The notes under the pieces: generated by a model
Told to the model about the DNA's origin: nothing
Seen by the model: the letters and a program-made list of their open reading frames with translations, nothing else
Database searches by the model: none
Made by a program: the position numbers and the translations under genes
In this document: positions 1-11,314 of the stretch, piece by piece
Layout: every line of letters starts with the position of its first letter
Position numbering within the stretch: position 1 is the first letter of the stretch
Assembly: GCA_028583415.1 (NCBI GenBank)
Contig: CM053276.1
Coordinates: 9,888,663 to 9,952,662, forward strand
Reading direction: 5' to 3'
Source: Protea cynaroides
Lineage: Eukaryota; Streptophyta; Magnoliopsida; Proteales; Proteaceae
Length of the DNA: 64,000 nucleotides

Positions 1-1193
1 AGATGTACCAGTTTTCTGTGCAAGATAAAAACACACTTCAATTATTCTTCTAAAAACAACTTATTTAAATTTGTGTGTGCATGTGTGCGAACACACGGGC
101 ATGTATGCATGCTCTAATACTATAAATAAATAAATCAATTTTTTTTCAATTTTTTTTCTTTTGGAACACTTAAAATCAATTTAAATTAATTTACATAGTT
201 CAAAATCAGTCGGTTTATTATGTTCAAATGGTTTAGTAGTTTAATCAGTTTAGAACTGATGTTTTATCACTTCAAGATCAAATCAAATCAACCATTAATC
301 GGTTTAAATTTCTAAAACAGAAACTCAGCTGATTATTAGTCATTTTATTATTGATTCCAATTTAAACAGTATCATTCGCCTCTAAGAGTGGGGAAGATTT
401 GAAATTGCTACCTTGTGAATGGTTTAATATGGGTCTATGGCACCTAAACACCATAAAGAACTTCAAGTCAATCAAATGCCTTAGATGGGAAGCAGAAAGT
501 AGGGTATTTTAAAACCCTAACCCAACCCTAGAACCCTTTGTCTTAGCCAAGGCCTACCCTGATCCTGATTTAGGGCCAACCCTACCCTTGCAGGGCTCAG
601 CCCAGCCCAAGCCCACCCTGATTGACACTAGACTACGAAATCATACCAAATTACCAACATTCAATTAAGTCCTTGACTGAAAGTTGGGCTGGGCTAAAAT
701 ATCATACCAACATTCAATTAAGTCATTTATCTACCAATTTTGTACCTCCCCCACAAGGATCTGAACCATTAACCTTGCAAAAATGGCCAAATATATGGAG
801 ATGATAATTGCCAGAAAGAGGTATTATGTGAAGGCCATCTCAATTTGGGCTTGGTTTTCCATAAAATCATCATACAGTCTTAGGCTCTCTTTGGCTCTTT
901 GGTATAGTTTATATTTATGTTTATGAATTATGTATAATAAATCATTTAGGAGAATAAATTATGAATCATAAATAATAACCATTTAATATCACTAGATATA
1001 TAGAAGTAATAATAGATTATCACAAAAATGATAAACATCTTCTAATCTATTTGTAGATTTTAGATTATATCAATTTATTTTAAATATAAATAAGTATAAT
1101 AAATCATAGCAAACAACTGCATAAGTCTATAATATATTATATAATTAATTCTATAATACATAGTAAAGCGAGCCTTAGTATGTTACCAACTTC

Positions 1194-1281
1194 AAATTGT
1201 AATGTACTTGCAATATTTAATAATGCAATCTCTGACTCAATTGTAATGTACTTGCAATATTTAATAATGCAATCTCTGACT
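1194..1281. repeat. 44-bp tandem duplication
   Basis: A 44-bp unit starting AATTGTAATGTACTTGCAAT occurs twice in direct succession. The duplicated counterpart near 23790 carries it once, so the tandem step happened after the segmental duplication or was lost in the other copy. Confidence 0.85.
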
Positions 1282-1701
1282 CTCTTGTAAATTTTTCATA
1301 GAAAATAAATTATACTTGGCCTCCTGGGAAGGTATCCCACAATTTCTTTATACTACAAGTAATGCAGCATTTGGTTAAACATATTTTCAACTGATAAAAG
1401 GAAAAATCAGAAAAGGGATTCAGATTCAAATACAAGATTTACTTCAGTTATTTCCCCAAAATTTAAGTAAGGACCATTGTATCCTATCATTGAAGTTAAA
1501 TGATCTGAAAATAGAAGTGGCCCTCACAATTTCGTGACTCTTTTGTTAGATCAGCTAAGATATTGGATGAATCAATAAAAAAAATTTTAAAAAAAGCAAA
1601 ATACAGTCAAAGACAAGTAGAAAGATGTTTTCCAAAGTCTCATCCTCAAGAAAAAAACAGCACAAATAAATGTATTTCCAAGTGTCAATAAGTTATAACC
1701 C

Positions 1702-1706
<5 letters not shown>

Positions 1707-1752
<46 letters not shown>
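1707..1752. repeat. (GA)n microsatellite
   Basis: An uninterrupted run of GA dinucleotides. A shorter GA run sits at the equivalent place in the distal duplicate (about 24262-24296). Confidence 0.95.
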
Positions 1753-1757
<5 letters not shown>

Positions 1758-1904
1758 TTACAAACATTCTTGAATGAATATTTAATATTCGGCCATTCTG
1801 TTTGCAAGTGCTTCCAAGCAACTCAGCAAGGTCAGCAGAAGACGAATTACAAGATGCTAGGGTGTGGTAATGAGATAGAGAGGATCAAAAGAGGTTAGCA
1901 GAAC

Positions 1905-2000
1905 ACATACTTGAATTACAGAAGAGATAGAAAGGAAATGAGACGCTCAAATGGATGAAAGGCAGAGGCAGGAAGAAGAGAGGCAAGAGCTGCATGACTA
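1905..2000 (-). pseudogene. Signal-like first-exon remnant (copy 1)
   Basis: Read on the minus strand, this begins with a short leucine/phenylalanine-rich frame (ATG CAG CTC TTG CCT CTC TTC TTC) related to the MWLLPLFFLP frame at 24615. A GTATGTG splice-donor-like step follows. It appears to be the decayed counterpart, in the proximal duplicate, of the exon at 24426-24615. The product is unknown. Confidence 0.3.
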
Positions 2001-2479
2001 TCTTGAGTGCGTTTCCTTAAAGAGTGAGGAGTTAAAAAATATATATGGGGTCGGATTGGGCCGAGCCGGGATCCGCCCAAGGATTCATCCTAGGCTCGGC
2101 CAGACTCTAATAGGGTTTAGTAAAAATCGAATCCAAACCTGGCCCTATCAGGGTTCAAGGCGGGTTTGGCCCTGTCCTGGTTCAAGGTGGGTTCGAGTTG
2201 TCAGTGTAAAACTTACATCCCTAGCAGAAAGATATTTTGGCCATACATATCAGAACACTCCATCCCAAAGTACTGATCGTGGTCAGTGCCTTCAACCTTG
2301 AATTCCAATACCATATCAGTTCAATTGGTTAGAAAACAGGTTAGAATAAAACCCAAACAAAGGGGAAAATATTAACCGTTGGCAGCCTTAGATATGGGGT
2401 AACAATGTTTGTCAATTAGGGGTAGTATGCATAACTATTGTGAACTTTAGGATAGTCATTGTATTTGGACCTAAGTTCA

Positions 2480-2960
2480 GAGGTGGAATGAGTAAATTTC
2501 TTTTTTTTATTTTTTATTTTAATACTTAGATCATTTTATTAGAAAAAAAAAATAAAAGAGAAACAAAAGGTTACGATAGATTCTCCACAAGAGCTAGTCT
2601 ACACAGGGAACCTCCTCAAAGGAGGGGGGGAGGGCCATGACAACTCAATGCAATACCCAAAATACCGTAAGATGGGGAAGGCCACAAAGAATAGAAAAAG
2701 ACCCAAACCAAACAATAAACAAGCTTGGGGACCAAGGAGACTGCCCGAAAGATCTGAATAATGGATTAGGGACCACAAGGTGATCCATGAACAAATCGGA
2801 AGAGCTTGAGCTGCAGTCTGCACTCTGATTTGGGAGTTCTTCCTCAAGACAGAAGATTCACCAGATGGTAGTCCATTGTTGGCTCCTTTGATTCCAAAAC
2901 CCTTGATGTATTGTAAATTTCTTTCTCCCCTTTCACTTCCAGACTTACTCTTCAATCATA
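2480..2960 (-). mobile_element. Possible LINE 3' tail
   Basis: On the minus strand this ends in a TCTAATAAAATGATC-type 3' end and then an A-rich tail, resembling the end of plant LINEs. An open frame at 2599-2955 shows no recognisable domain. Similar organisation recurs at 9968-10440. This rests on texture only; no reverse transcriptase is visible. Confidence 0.25.
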
Positions 2961-3435
2961 ATTGTCAATATGTTCCAAGGCGCTAGAGAGGTGACTGGGC
3001 ACTTAGGCATACCTAAGGTGTTCCCAAGGCATTGTAAGGGTATATCTTAATAAAATGATAATAAAATGATTTATGCAAAAAGGACGGGGTTAGTGCATCA
3101 ATTTTTATCGTTCTCAACACATGCATGATTCCATGCATTATGGTGTATATATATATTTTATACATCCAATAAAAATGTTACAAATGACATTAATTAAAAA
3201 ATAGATAAACAAAATAAGACGACTAACCTCCTAGTCCTATCTAACTCGCCGGGACAATGCCTTGACAACTAGAGAAACATACACTTCATAGACTAGTCCT
3301 AGATTTGGAGGCCAAGATTAGGGAGGCCAAGAACTTAACTGGCCCGCAAGATTATAAGACCCGATTGTGATGGATTCAAAAGGAGAGCCAAGGGATTCTT
3401 GGGTACCGCAAACAACCTATTCACCAACTTTTTTA

Positions 3436-3568
3436 GGAATCGGGATCCTCTGTAGTGACTGGCAAGTGACTGCAAAGATCACAGCTACTCATAGTGCATT
3501 GAGACAAGTGCCAATGCATTATGAGTAGTTGGAATCCTCACTGCTGCTTGGTAGCCAAACAGAGGATT
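3436..3568. mobile_element. MITE-like foldback
   Basis: Two arms of about 60 bp are imperfect inverted complements. The left arm starts GGATCCTCTGTAGTGACTGG, the right arm ends CCAAACAGAGGATT, and the arms meet around GACAAGTGCC. The ends match those of the foldback at 13385-13535, so both are probably copies of one non-autonomous DNA-transposon family. Confidence 0.55.
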
Positions 3569-3589
3569 TTTTTTGTCATTTTAGAGACC

Positions 3590-3960
3590 CCATGCTGAAA
3601 AGTGTCCACTCTAAGAACTTCTCCTTTTTTTTGCCAAAAAAAAGAGACTATCCATCCTAATTATGATCATCACCTGTATGAAATCCCTTTTTTCTCTCCA
3701 ACATAACATTTTCTCACCAATCTCAAATCCTCTTTTAAATATATATTTGCATTAGACTTGTGCAAACCCATTGTAGGAGCAGGACATTTCATCGCAAGCC
3801 AAGTTGTCAACCAAACTTGAAGTGGAATGCTCCTCACTGCCAGTAGATCATCATTTCTTGCCCCATTGACCCTTTTTCTCCACCCATCATAGCTACACAT
3901 GACTAAGCAGCTCCACCTTCCTTCTGTTAAACTACCACTAGGAACATCATTAGAAGCTTG
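3590..3960 (-). pseudogene. Conserved unidentified fragment, proximal copy
   Basis: The minus-strand frame 3670-3978 encodes a peptide with AVRSIPLQVWLTTWLAM and TMGLHKSNANIYLKE. The same peptide, with scattered changes, is encoded at 29228-29587 on the same strand. The nucleotide differences between copies are often amino-acid changing, so purifying selection is not evident. I do not recognise the family. It is probably a gene or exon fragment carried along in the segmental duplication. Confidence 0.35.
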
Positions 3961-3978
3961 AAAATCGCTCTGGGCCAA

Positions 3979-5067
3979 CTTTCATATATTACTATCATGC
4001 TCCTTAGTTTATTGCCGTTTCTTTTTAACTTTCCTCTATTGCATATTAGGGGGAACATGGACAGAAGCATCAAGTGCAAAATTAGCACACTATTTACCTC
4101 TTTCATCAACCTAAATAACATGGCCAGAATGAGATCGTGACATGGGGTTCATTCACAACCAATAACCCTTGGTGGAGATTATCACCACTGAAGGGTAAGA
4201 AGGTGGCGGCGCTAAATGGAGAGGGGAAGCTAGAAGGAAGTGGAAGCTGAAGGCTAGCCAAGGGAAGAAAGAGAGAGGTGGAGGGACGAGAAAGAGAAAG
4301 AGGCGATAAGGAGAGGCAACGCTGGTTGGTGAGTAGTGGTGGCACTAGAAGGCGACTGGCATTAGGGTTTGGATCTCGACGAGGATACTCGATCTGATAC
4401 CATGTTGAAATTTTGAATAATGGCTTGACTTGTTTTAATGGATAGAGGTCATATTATTTATATAGACACGAAGTATAAGAGAAATAAAATAACAACCCTA
4501 AACAATTATATCATTGGACTAAACTGAGTCCATATTACAATAGATCTTAATTACTCAACAATCTAAACCATATCAACATGAAAACATTTTGAGGATGGTT
4601 GGATAGTTCTTTCATTTTTCATTTTAGGTTGTTAGGGGTACTACCACATTCTATTCTTGAGCATATGGCATGTGTATGACTGAACAAAGAGTTCTAAATA
4701 AACTGCCTTCCTTTTTCTTTTCCCTTGTTTTTCTATTTATTTATTTTATTTATTTATTTTTTTGTGCCAGTGAGGGATTGCTTCTCAATGAAATACAATC
4801 ACATCTTCATATTCATTTCTGTCTTTGTGAAAATGTTGACCATGCTTGTGGTTATGTTTACCCGTCATTTGATGGAGCCACTTATCACTCATTTGTAGGC
4901 TTTCAAAATAGACCCAATATAAAAGAAAACATAATAAATCTTAGCCTATAACCTATATAATCCAATAGGCTACTTGCTAACCCATTAGACTAGACTTTGG
5001 GTTTCGTTTGGACTTGTTCCAACGTGAATGCTTGTGTTGGAACCTATCTACATCGACTCTCCTATTC
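3979..5067. other. Intergenic DNA, nothing recognised
   Basis: AT-rich sequence with short open frames in several phases and no conserved motif. Around 4195-4340 it is purine-rich (GAGAGAAAGAG-like). Nothing here supports a gene. Confidence 0.5.
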
Positions 5068-5421
5068 TTATAAAAACTTGACCTCAATTTTATATAGGTG
5101 AAGAATCAATTGCATGTGATGCATGTCTAGCTTCAGCCCGTAACAGTACTCTAGTAGCACATAAACATCAAGGATGTAGTCTTGTAAGCATGGAGCTCGT
5201 TTTTCAAAGTACTTCAGCGAGACCATAAATTCAATGTACTCAACTTCACAATCAACACCAAGAATATCATCGATAGCAGTTACAACTTCATGTGGAACAC
5301 TTGTGAAGTCCATGATTATCGTAAGAGCCACATGACTGTCAACACCAAGAATATCATTAGAAGTTGAAGATATGAATATAAAGATAGATAGAGGTAGGAA
5401 GAAGAGAGGCAGGAGCCACAT
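5068..5421 (-). CDS. Hypothetical 117-residue ORF with signal-like start
   Basis: This is an uninterrupted minus-strand frame of 117 codons. It starts MWLLPLFFLPLSIFIF, a hydrophobic segment resembling a signal peptide or membrane anchor, and the first ten residues equal those of the frame at 24615. The rest contains two repeats of an ILGVD motif and an aromatic/leucine-rich tail, with no family I recognise. At nucleotide level, pieces of the 5' part (the AGCCACATGA and ACACCAAGAATATCAT words) recur within 300 bp. That suggests patchwork of duplicated fragments rather than a conserved gene. It may not be expressed. Confidence 0.25.
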   Translation of the reverse strand: MWLLPLFFLPLSIFIFISSTSNDILGVDSHVALTIIMDFTSVPHEVVTAIDDILGVDCEVEYIEFMVSLKYFEKRAPCLQDYILDVYVLLEYCYGLKLDMHHMQLILHLYKIEVKFL

Positions 5422-5591
5422 GATTATCGTAAGTGCGTTCGCTTCATGAGGGAGGAGTGTTGAATGGGAAAATAAATTAGGGTTAGGAGGTGAGGCAAGA
5501 GCTGCATGACTAGAGTGAAAGTGATCCCCTCATGAGTGATGAGTGTTGAATGAGAAAATAAATTAGGTTTAGAAGGTGAATGGATGAGGGT

Positions 5592-5598
<7 letters not shown>

Positions 5599-5623
<25 letters not shown>
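5599..5623. repeat. (TA)n microsatellite
   Basis: A TA dinucleotide run that forms the left flank of the inverted-repeat element starting at 5624. Confidence 0.9.
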
Positions 5624-5626
<3 letters not shown>

Positions 5627-6265
5627 GGGTGTCAACAGGCTGGTCCGGGCTGAATCGGTGTCAGGTTTTATAAGCCTAGCCCAAAACATATCCATTAAGA
5701 GTTTGGGTTGGGTTGGGCTGCGTTGGATACAATAACTATCGGGCTAATCCGGTGTCGGTTTGTTATAGGGCTGGGTTTATTGAGGTGATTTCGGGCTGAT
5801 TTGGTCCGGACCGGGCTTATCAAGTTTATCGGGCCTATTTTATATGTAAGATATATAGCCTATTTTATTATTTCTATCTATAAAATTAGCATCATTCCTT
5901 CTACATGTATGTAATTCAGTAAATTGTAACAATTAACATACTCTTTTCAACTATAGATTTATATAATCATTCGGATCAAGAAGTGAACTATAACAGTGTA
6001 ATATAATCTATTAAAATTTAAAATCATTAAAATTAAGAAACTGGGCCCCGATAAACCTTACCGGTGTTCGGGTTAGGTATTATTGGTTCGGGCTAGTTCA
6101 GGCTTCTTAACGGATCGGCCTGGTCTGATTTTGGTCTGGGCTGAAACGGTGTCGGGCTTTACAAGCCGAGACCGAAATCTGTCCATTAAGATTCGGTCTG
6201 GGCTGGGTTTGGGTTATATTGGGCCGGCTCGATCCGTGCTATCGGGATGGGCCCATTTTTGACAC

Positions 6266-6270
<5 letters not shown>
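5624..6270. mobile_element. hAT-like non-autonomous element
   Basis: A 647-bp unit begins TAAGGGTGTCAA and ends TTGACACCCTTA, a 12-bp perfect terminal inverted repeat. It is inserted in a TA microsatellite, so a target-site duplication cannot be read. The subterminal parts are GC-rich (GGGCTGG, GGTCCGGGC words) in both orientations and the middle is AT-rich and non-coding. The terminus resembles the TAGGGGTGTCAA type seen in plant hAT-related MITEs; that assignment is inference. Confidence 0.6.

Positions 6271-6362
<92 letters not shown>
6271..6362. repeat. Compound (TA)n(TG)n microsatellite
   Basis: A run of TA followed directly by a run of TG and a short G tract. Confidence 0.95.
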
Positions 6363-6364
<2 letters not shown>

Positions 6365-6390
6365 GGGGTCAGAAGGTGAACAGATTAGGG

Positions 6391-6534
6391 TTTGAATAAT
6401 TTGATAAATAAGGGAAAATTTCACCCATCCCCAAAGTATACCCTTAAATCAACCATTCCTGGTTTGAATAATTTGATAAATAAGGGAAAATTTCACCCAT
6501 CCCCAAAGTATACCCTTAAATCAACCATTCCCGT
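6391..6534. repeat. 72-bp tandem duplication
   Basis: The unit starting TTTGAATAATTTGATAAATA is repeated with a 72-bp period and virtually no differences, implying a recent duplication. Confidence 0.9.
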
Positions 6535-7391
6535 CTTTGCCCATAATGTCAACCACCTCTCCAATTTTTGAAATAAGTATTAATATACCCTGTCAATCCA
6601 TTAAGTGATGAGGCGAATCGTTACTACTGTTTTCAATGGTAATATTAGCCGTAAGATTGTATATTTTTACCTTTTTGAAACTTAAGTAAAAACGATTTTT
6701 AAATTTTACTTTTATCCTCTACTTACTATTTCAATTGTCAATCATCTTTATTTTAATTTCAATCTTTTACTGTTTCAAGCTCAGCCGCCGAAAATAGAAA
6801 TTTTAATCCGCATACTATGTCTAAAAATGATTTTGAAAGTCTTTGGAGAAACAACGTCGCCTCCGTTGGAATGATTGTCGTCGTCGTCACCGTCAGAGCT
6901 GTCACTAGGACGAAGTTGCAGGTATGCGTCTCCGTGCTTTACTTCCGTTCGTCAACGAGAATAGTGTTTGAGGGTTTGATTTGGGGTGGTTTTATAAAAG
7001 AAAACTAAATTACTTTTTTAACCCTTTATTTTAACACATGTTTTAAATGTTTTGAGCAAAACACAACAAAAATAATTTTTGACCAAAAATCAAAAAGAGG
7101 TTGAAACCTCTTTTTGAATTTTGACTTGTTTTTATTTTTATTTTTCATAAATAGCACTCATAAATTATGCCAAACTTCTTCAAAACTATAAATTTAAATA
7201 AAAATCAAAAACAAAAATGATACCAAACACAATAAATATGGGGAGAATAGGATGGGAACTTTTAAGGGGAGTTGCACTGATCTGATGGTGGATACCGTGA
7301 CACTGTATCCGTTGTCAAAAAGAGAATCCCAACAACGAACCTATATGTATCCATACACCATCGAAAAGAAATGACGGGTGACCACCACCCA
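6535..7391. other. Intergenic DNA downstream of IPT
   Basis: AT-rich DNA on the 3' side of the minus-strand IPT gene. No coding evidence beyond a short frame at 6817-7008 without recognisable content. It would include the IPT 3' untranslated region next to 7391. Confidence 0.5.
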
Positions 7392-8432
7392 TTAACTAAT
7401 ATTAGCTCCATAGAGGAAGCTGCTTACAATTTTCATAGTCGGCCCAGCCACTCGCCCCTGCCATTCTTGCTCCCGTTGGATACCACACTTAAGGAATACC
7501 TCAGTAGCATCTATGATGTGAATATTCCAGCCCTTGTCAAACTTTAGCTTCTTGATCTTCTCATATTGGCAACAAGCTAAGTCATATGTGTTGGACTTAA
7601 TCATACTGATACCTTGTTCGAGCAGTATTGCTGTTTTTTTCTTATCTTCATATCCCTCAGCTTCTGCTCTGAAGTATGCATCAAGTTCCGGGACTCCGAT
7701 GGAACGGCGAATTCCTTTCGAGTAGTCTCCATCCAGTTTGAATATGCTACGAACTTCGTCAACTAATCCGGCTTCAATCATTTGATCTACTCTCTCATAA
7801 ACGAACTTCTTGAGTACAGGCAGTGAGACATGAACCCACAGAGTGCACAAGTCATACTTTTTCTTGAATTCAAATGTCTCATTTTCCACGAGTGCTTCAA
7901 TATATCTGTTAGAGCCTCCAGCAATGATTGGAATTTTTCCTTGATCCAAGATGGAACGCATTATAACTGAAGTTTTTTCACAGAAGTCTGACATGGTGAA
8001 TTCAGCATCTGGATCTAGGATTGCTAATAGGTGGTGTGGAACACCAGACATCTCCTCATGGGTAACTTTGTTTGTTACAGTGTCCAAACCTTTGTGGACC
8101 TGAATTTTATCAGAGTTAATTACCTCCCCATGGAATTTAGTTGCAAGATGTATTGCAAGTTTGGACTTCCCCGTTCCAGTGGAACCCATCACGAAAATAA
8201 CTTTTTCTTTCTGTTTCTTGTGGTTTTTTGGGTACAGATCGCTGCTGGCCAGAAATTTAGCAAAAGAGGAGACTAATGGTGCTTGCACTTTGCTAAAAGC
8301 CATGTCTTGATTTCTGGAGGCCTGAAATTCATCAATAGATGAGTATGCATGCAAATTAGAGAACAAGGGGGTGGAGAGGGAGAGGGAACGTTTTGAGAAT
8401 AGTTCATCTACATGTACTTTTATCAATTTCAT
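7392..8432 (-). CDS. IPT: Adenylate isopentenyltransferase (cytokinin synthase)
   Basis: A single-exon 346-residue frame. Enzymes of this family transfer the dimethylallyl group of DMAPP to N6 of ATP, ADP or AMP, the first committed step of isopentenyladenine and zeatin-type cytokinin synthesis; many plant members are plastidial. Visible signatures are the P-loop GSTGTGKS (residues 83-90), the INSDKIQVHKGLDTVTNK block (106-123), GVPHHLL (about 130-136), AGGSNRYIEALV (171-182) and GIRRSIGVPELD (240-251). The length suits the adenylate class. No C-terminal zinc finger and no introns are seen, unlike tRNA-type IPTs. The first 75 residues are basic and serine-rich, compatible with a transit peptide. 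Met44 (MAFSKVQ) is a possible second start. No stop or frameshift is seen, so the gene looks functional. The exact paralogue (IPT1/3/5-like) is not resolved. Confidence 0.93.
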   Translation of the reverse strand: MKLIKVHVDELFSKRSLSLSTPLFSNLHAYSSIDEFQASRNQDMAFSKVQAPLVSSFAKFLASSDLYPKNHKKQKEKVIFVMGSTGTGKSKLAIHLATKFHGEVINSDKIQVHKGLDTVTNKVTHEEMSGVPHHLLAILDPDAEFTMSDFCEKTSVIMRSILDQGKIPIIAGGSNRYIEALVENETFEFKKKYDLCTLWVHVSLPVLKKFVYERVDQMIEAGLVDEVRSIFKLDGDYSKGIRRSIGVPELDAYFRAEAEGYEDKKKTAILLEQGISMIKSNTYDLACCQYEKIKKLKFDKGWNIHIIDATEVFLKCGIQREQEWQGRVAGPTMKIVSSFLYGANIS

Positions 8433-8600
8433 TATTATTCATATCTAATGGGTCCCACACTCTAGAAGTGGGTTCCACTGTCACATCACATCAACAGTGC
8501 ACATGGAGAGTATATGTGCATGTAAATGATCCGGACTCCTCCTTACCCATGTGTCAACTGGTATAGTATTTGATACCTTACTGAAGGCAAAATGGAGATA
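8433..8600 (-). promoter_or_regulatory. IPT upstream region
   Basis: DNA immediately 5' of the IPT start codon (minus-strand sense). It contains TGGGTCCCACACTC and TGCATGTAAATGATCCGGACTC words that recur, diverged, at 11140-11215. It may hold the 5' untranslated region and proximal promoter. No firm TATA assignment is possible by eye. Confidence 0.4.
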
Positions 8601-8798
8601 ATACCATATCGAATTAGTTGTGGTTCCAATTTTCCATATTGTTACAGTAGCGGATGGTACAATTATGTTGTGGTTTTTATTCGGTATCCTACATGGTTTT
8701 TATTTGGTATATGTACAGTTTTTATCCAATATATAAATGATTTCATACAAAATTTGGGGTATAAGAGAGAAAAATCAGAGTGTGCGTGTAGTGTGCGG

Positions 8799-8806
<8 letters not shown>

Positions 8807-8850
<44 letters not shown>
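8807..8850. repeat. (TA)n microsatellite
   Basis: A pure TA run about 260-400 bp upstream of the IPT start, preceded by a GTGTGTGTA stretch. Confidence 0.95.
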
Positions 8851-8852
<2 letters not shown>

Positions 8853-9080
8853 AAATCTTTAATGTAACAAGATCCAAACATAACACCAATTATCCTCTTA
8901 AAACTACTAGTAGTAATGTGAATGGAAATAAATCGATAAGGATAATTTAGTAAAATCACATTCATTGCAAGAATTCAAGTAAAAGTGTATAAAAAACAAA
9001 TACCGTAAATAAATTATCTTAGGATAGGATTAGATCATAATTTCCCTCATCCCTATCTGATATCGATATATTGAAGTATT

Positions 9081-9530
9081 GAACCATGGTTTTAAATAGG
9101 TGAAGGACATGGTATTGGCCATGTCCAAAACCAATTCGATCCAAATCGGTTTGGCGTACGGATCCAATGGGAAACCAACATGTGCCCGATTCTCATTAAA
9201 ATATAACTAAAACATGCTGAGAACAAGGATCGAATCAGGGATCGACTAGGTCCCAAACCGATATGACTTGGCCAATCCAATCGAACCGAAACCAATACCT
9301 TGAACCATGGTTCTAAAAACAAGTATCGGACACGGGATCGGCCATGTCCAAAACCTACACGATTTGGATTGGTTCGATGTACGGATCTAATGGGAAATTG
9401 ACCCTTGTCCGATCCTCATTAAAATAATATTAAAACAAGCTGGGATTGATGATCGAATCAATAATTGACCAAGTCCCAAACCGATATGAATTGGTTGACC
9501 CATTCGATCCGATACCGATACCTTGAACCA
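9081..9530. repeat. Tandem pair of ~222-bp repeats
   Basis: Two diverged head-to-tail copies start at 9081 and 9302, each opening with GAACCATGGTT(T/C)TAAA, and a third GAACCATG boundary falls at 9525. Spacing is 221 and 223 bp. The units share CGGCCATGTCCAAAACC-like and CCCAAACCGATATGA words. They look like a tandemly amplified MITE or satellite unit. Confidence 0.75.
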
Positions 9531-9967
9531 TGCTCATCAATTATCACAACATGGATGATGCAACAAATCATTTTCTTCCCATACTTATCTCGACCTATCT
9601 TCTTATTATTTGATTAATAAATCTTTTTCTTTCAATACTTATCACAAGTCACAACCCCCCATCTTAGTAATTGCTCAAGAAATTTACTACCTAATATTTA
9701 CTTAACAAATTAAATCTGCTCACTAACAATTAATATAGTAAGTAAATCCTGGTGTAGAAAATAAAACGATAATGATATTAGTAAAAGAAATGATATGTTA
9801 TGAAAAAACATGAATACCATTTAAAAATCAATCTATAAAACATAAGTGAGATTATAATAAATGAAAATGGAATATCTACCTAATACACAGTTTTACCTTC
9901 ATTTCACAGAAAAACTGTTTTCGAATTCAAATCCACGACCATCAGGTCACAATAGAGTAATAAATTA

Positions 9968-10440
9968 TTTTTTTTTAGATAAATAGATAATTTATTAACT
10001 CAGAAGAAAGAACACTGCAAGTTACCCCAACATGGGGAGGCACGAAAACCAATAACTAGGACTACGTTACAAGACTAGACGAGGCAGTAGGCCACCTCAA
10101 CCGAGACCAACCTCATCAACAACTCAAAACCAGACAAAGCTTGACCCAACCATCAGCAATGGGGATAACCCAGGCATCAGGTCAAATCGAGAACCAAACC
10201 ACATCCAAAACGACGACGACCGAGAAATCCAAATCCAACAATCAGAAAAACCTGCACACAGGAGGAGGAAGGAACCTCTACTTGAACCAACCGATCCAAG
10301 GGCCATCTCATGGCTGATCAGATGGCTGGCTAAGGAGGAAATATCCTTCAATCCTGCAGCAAGCACCGAGGAAGCGACGAACCAAGAACCTGATTTTCTC
10401 ACCGACAAGGATCATGCAGCAAAATAGAGTAACCTTAACA
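9968..10440 (-). mobile_element. Possible LINE 3' tail
   Basis: On the minus strand the block ends ...AATAAATTATCTATTTATCT followed by an A run (the T run at 9969-9976 on the plus strand), like a polyadenylated LINE end. The frame at 10124-10408 is long for its context but has no reverse transcriptase or RNase H motif. A weak call from texture. Confidence 0.3.
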
Positions 10441-11069
10441 TTGCGTTAAAGTCCACCCTCTAAATAAAACAAAAAAAAAATTAAAGATACATAGGAAAGA
10501 AGTAGAAGATGAAAATATAGATGATAAAGAATTAAGGACAGACTTAAGATGACTGTAGGGGGATGGTGAAGAAAGACACGTATATCTTAAGCTTTACTTC
10601 AAGTATGATATAGAACAAAACTGATTGATGAACAAGATTCTATAACTGATCCCATTTAATTAGAATAAGGAAGAAAAGACTGGAAAAACATATAAGAACA
10701 AATGCAGATAAAACTAAGCTAACAAAGACATGCAAACAGGAATTCTCATCCCTTACCCGATTTGCAACACCCAAAGCCTTGCCACAGATAACACCTCACT
10801 TGGAAAACAATGGCTGCCCCACTGTTTTAATAGGACAATACAAAATTTAGAGTTAAGAGGTAATAAGTGCATTTCTAATGTTTCCTTTTTTTACTCAAAA
10901 TCCGTTTCATTTTTTTTACCCGTTTTGTGAAAAGAGATTCCAGCTTCAATCCCTATAAGCAAAAACATTGAATCTGAATGACACATGATAGTATTTCAAC
11001 ATTAAATTGGTTACTGTTTAATTAAGCTAGGTTCATGGTATTGAAAATTAATTCAAGAATGCTCACATG
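10441..11069. other. Intergenic DNA, nothing recognised
   Basis: AT-rich DNA with one short open frame at 10730-10930 lacking recognisable motifs. Confidence 0.5.
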
Positions 11070-11220
11070 GATTCTTTTAAAGAGAGAATAGTTTATCTGT
11101 ATGTACCTGTATCTTCTTCGAAATTCTATTACTGTCTATATCCAATGAGTCCCACACCACATTAATGGTAATAAAATTTCATAGAAGGTACATGTACATG
11201 CAAATGATCCGAACTCTCCA
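11070..11220 (-). pseudogene. Duplicated 5' end of IPT (truncated)
   Basis: This stretch matches the sequence around the IPT start and upstream (8390-8550). Shared words, in the same order, are GAGAATAGTT(C/T)ATCT, CATATCTAATGGGTCCCACA against TATATCCAATGAGTCCCACA, and CATGTAAATGATCCGGACTC against CATGCAAATGATCCGAACTC. The start codon is not preserved. Beyond the first few codons the homology fades, so only the promoter, leader and extreme 5' coding end remain. It is likely the relic of a tandem IPT duplication. Confidence 0.55.
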
Positions 11221-11314
11221 AAAATACTGGTAATCAGTTCTCTCGTCATGTAATTAATCTATATACTAAGCCCATGTGTCGGGAAGGATAAACGAGGAAG
11301 TGTCAAACCAAGTT

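Larger units (their letters stand above)
1..3925. repeat. Segmental duplication, proximal copy
   Basis: This block aligns by eye with 22524-29865 in the same order and orientation. Bases 1-2010 match 22524-24610, about 2040-2215 match 28670-28805, and about 3572-3925 match 29220-29860. The second copy has been expanded by an inverted-repeat element with a nested LTR. Homology starts at base 1, so the duplicated unit may extend to the left of the window. Divergence is clear (many substitutions and indels), so the event is not recent. No intact gene is seen inside. Confidence 0.75.

Noticed and set aside
6239..6424. ORF of His-Thr and Tyr-Ile repeats
   Set aside because: Translation of a (TA)n(TG)n microsatellite.
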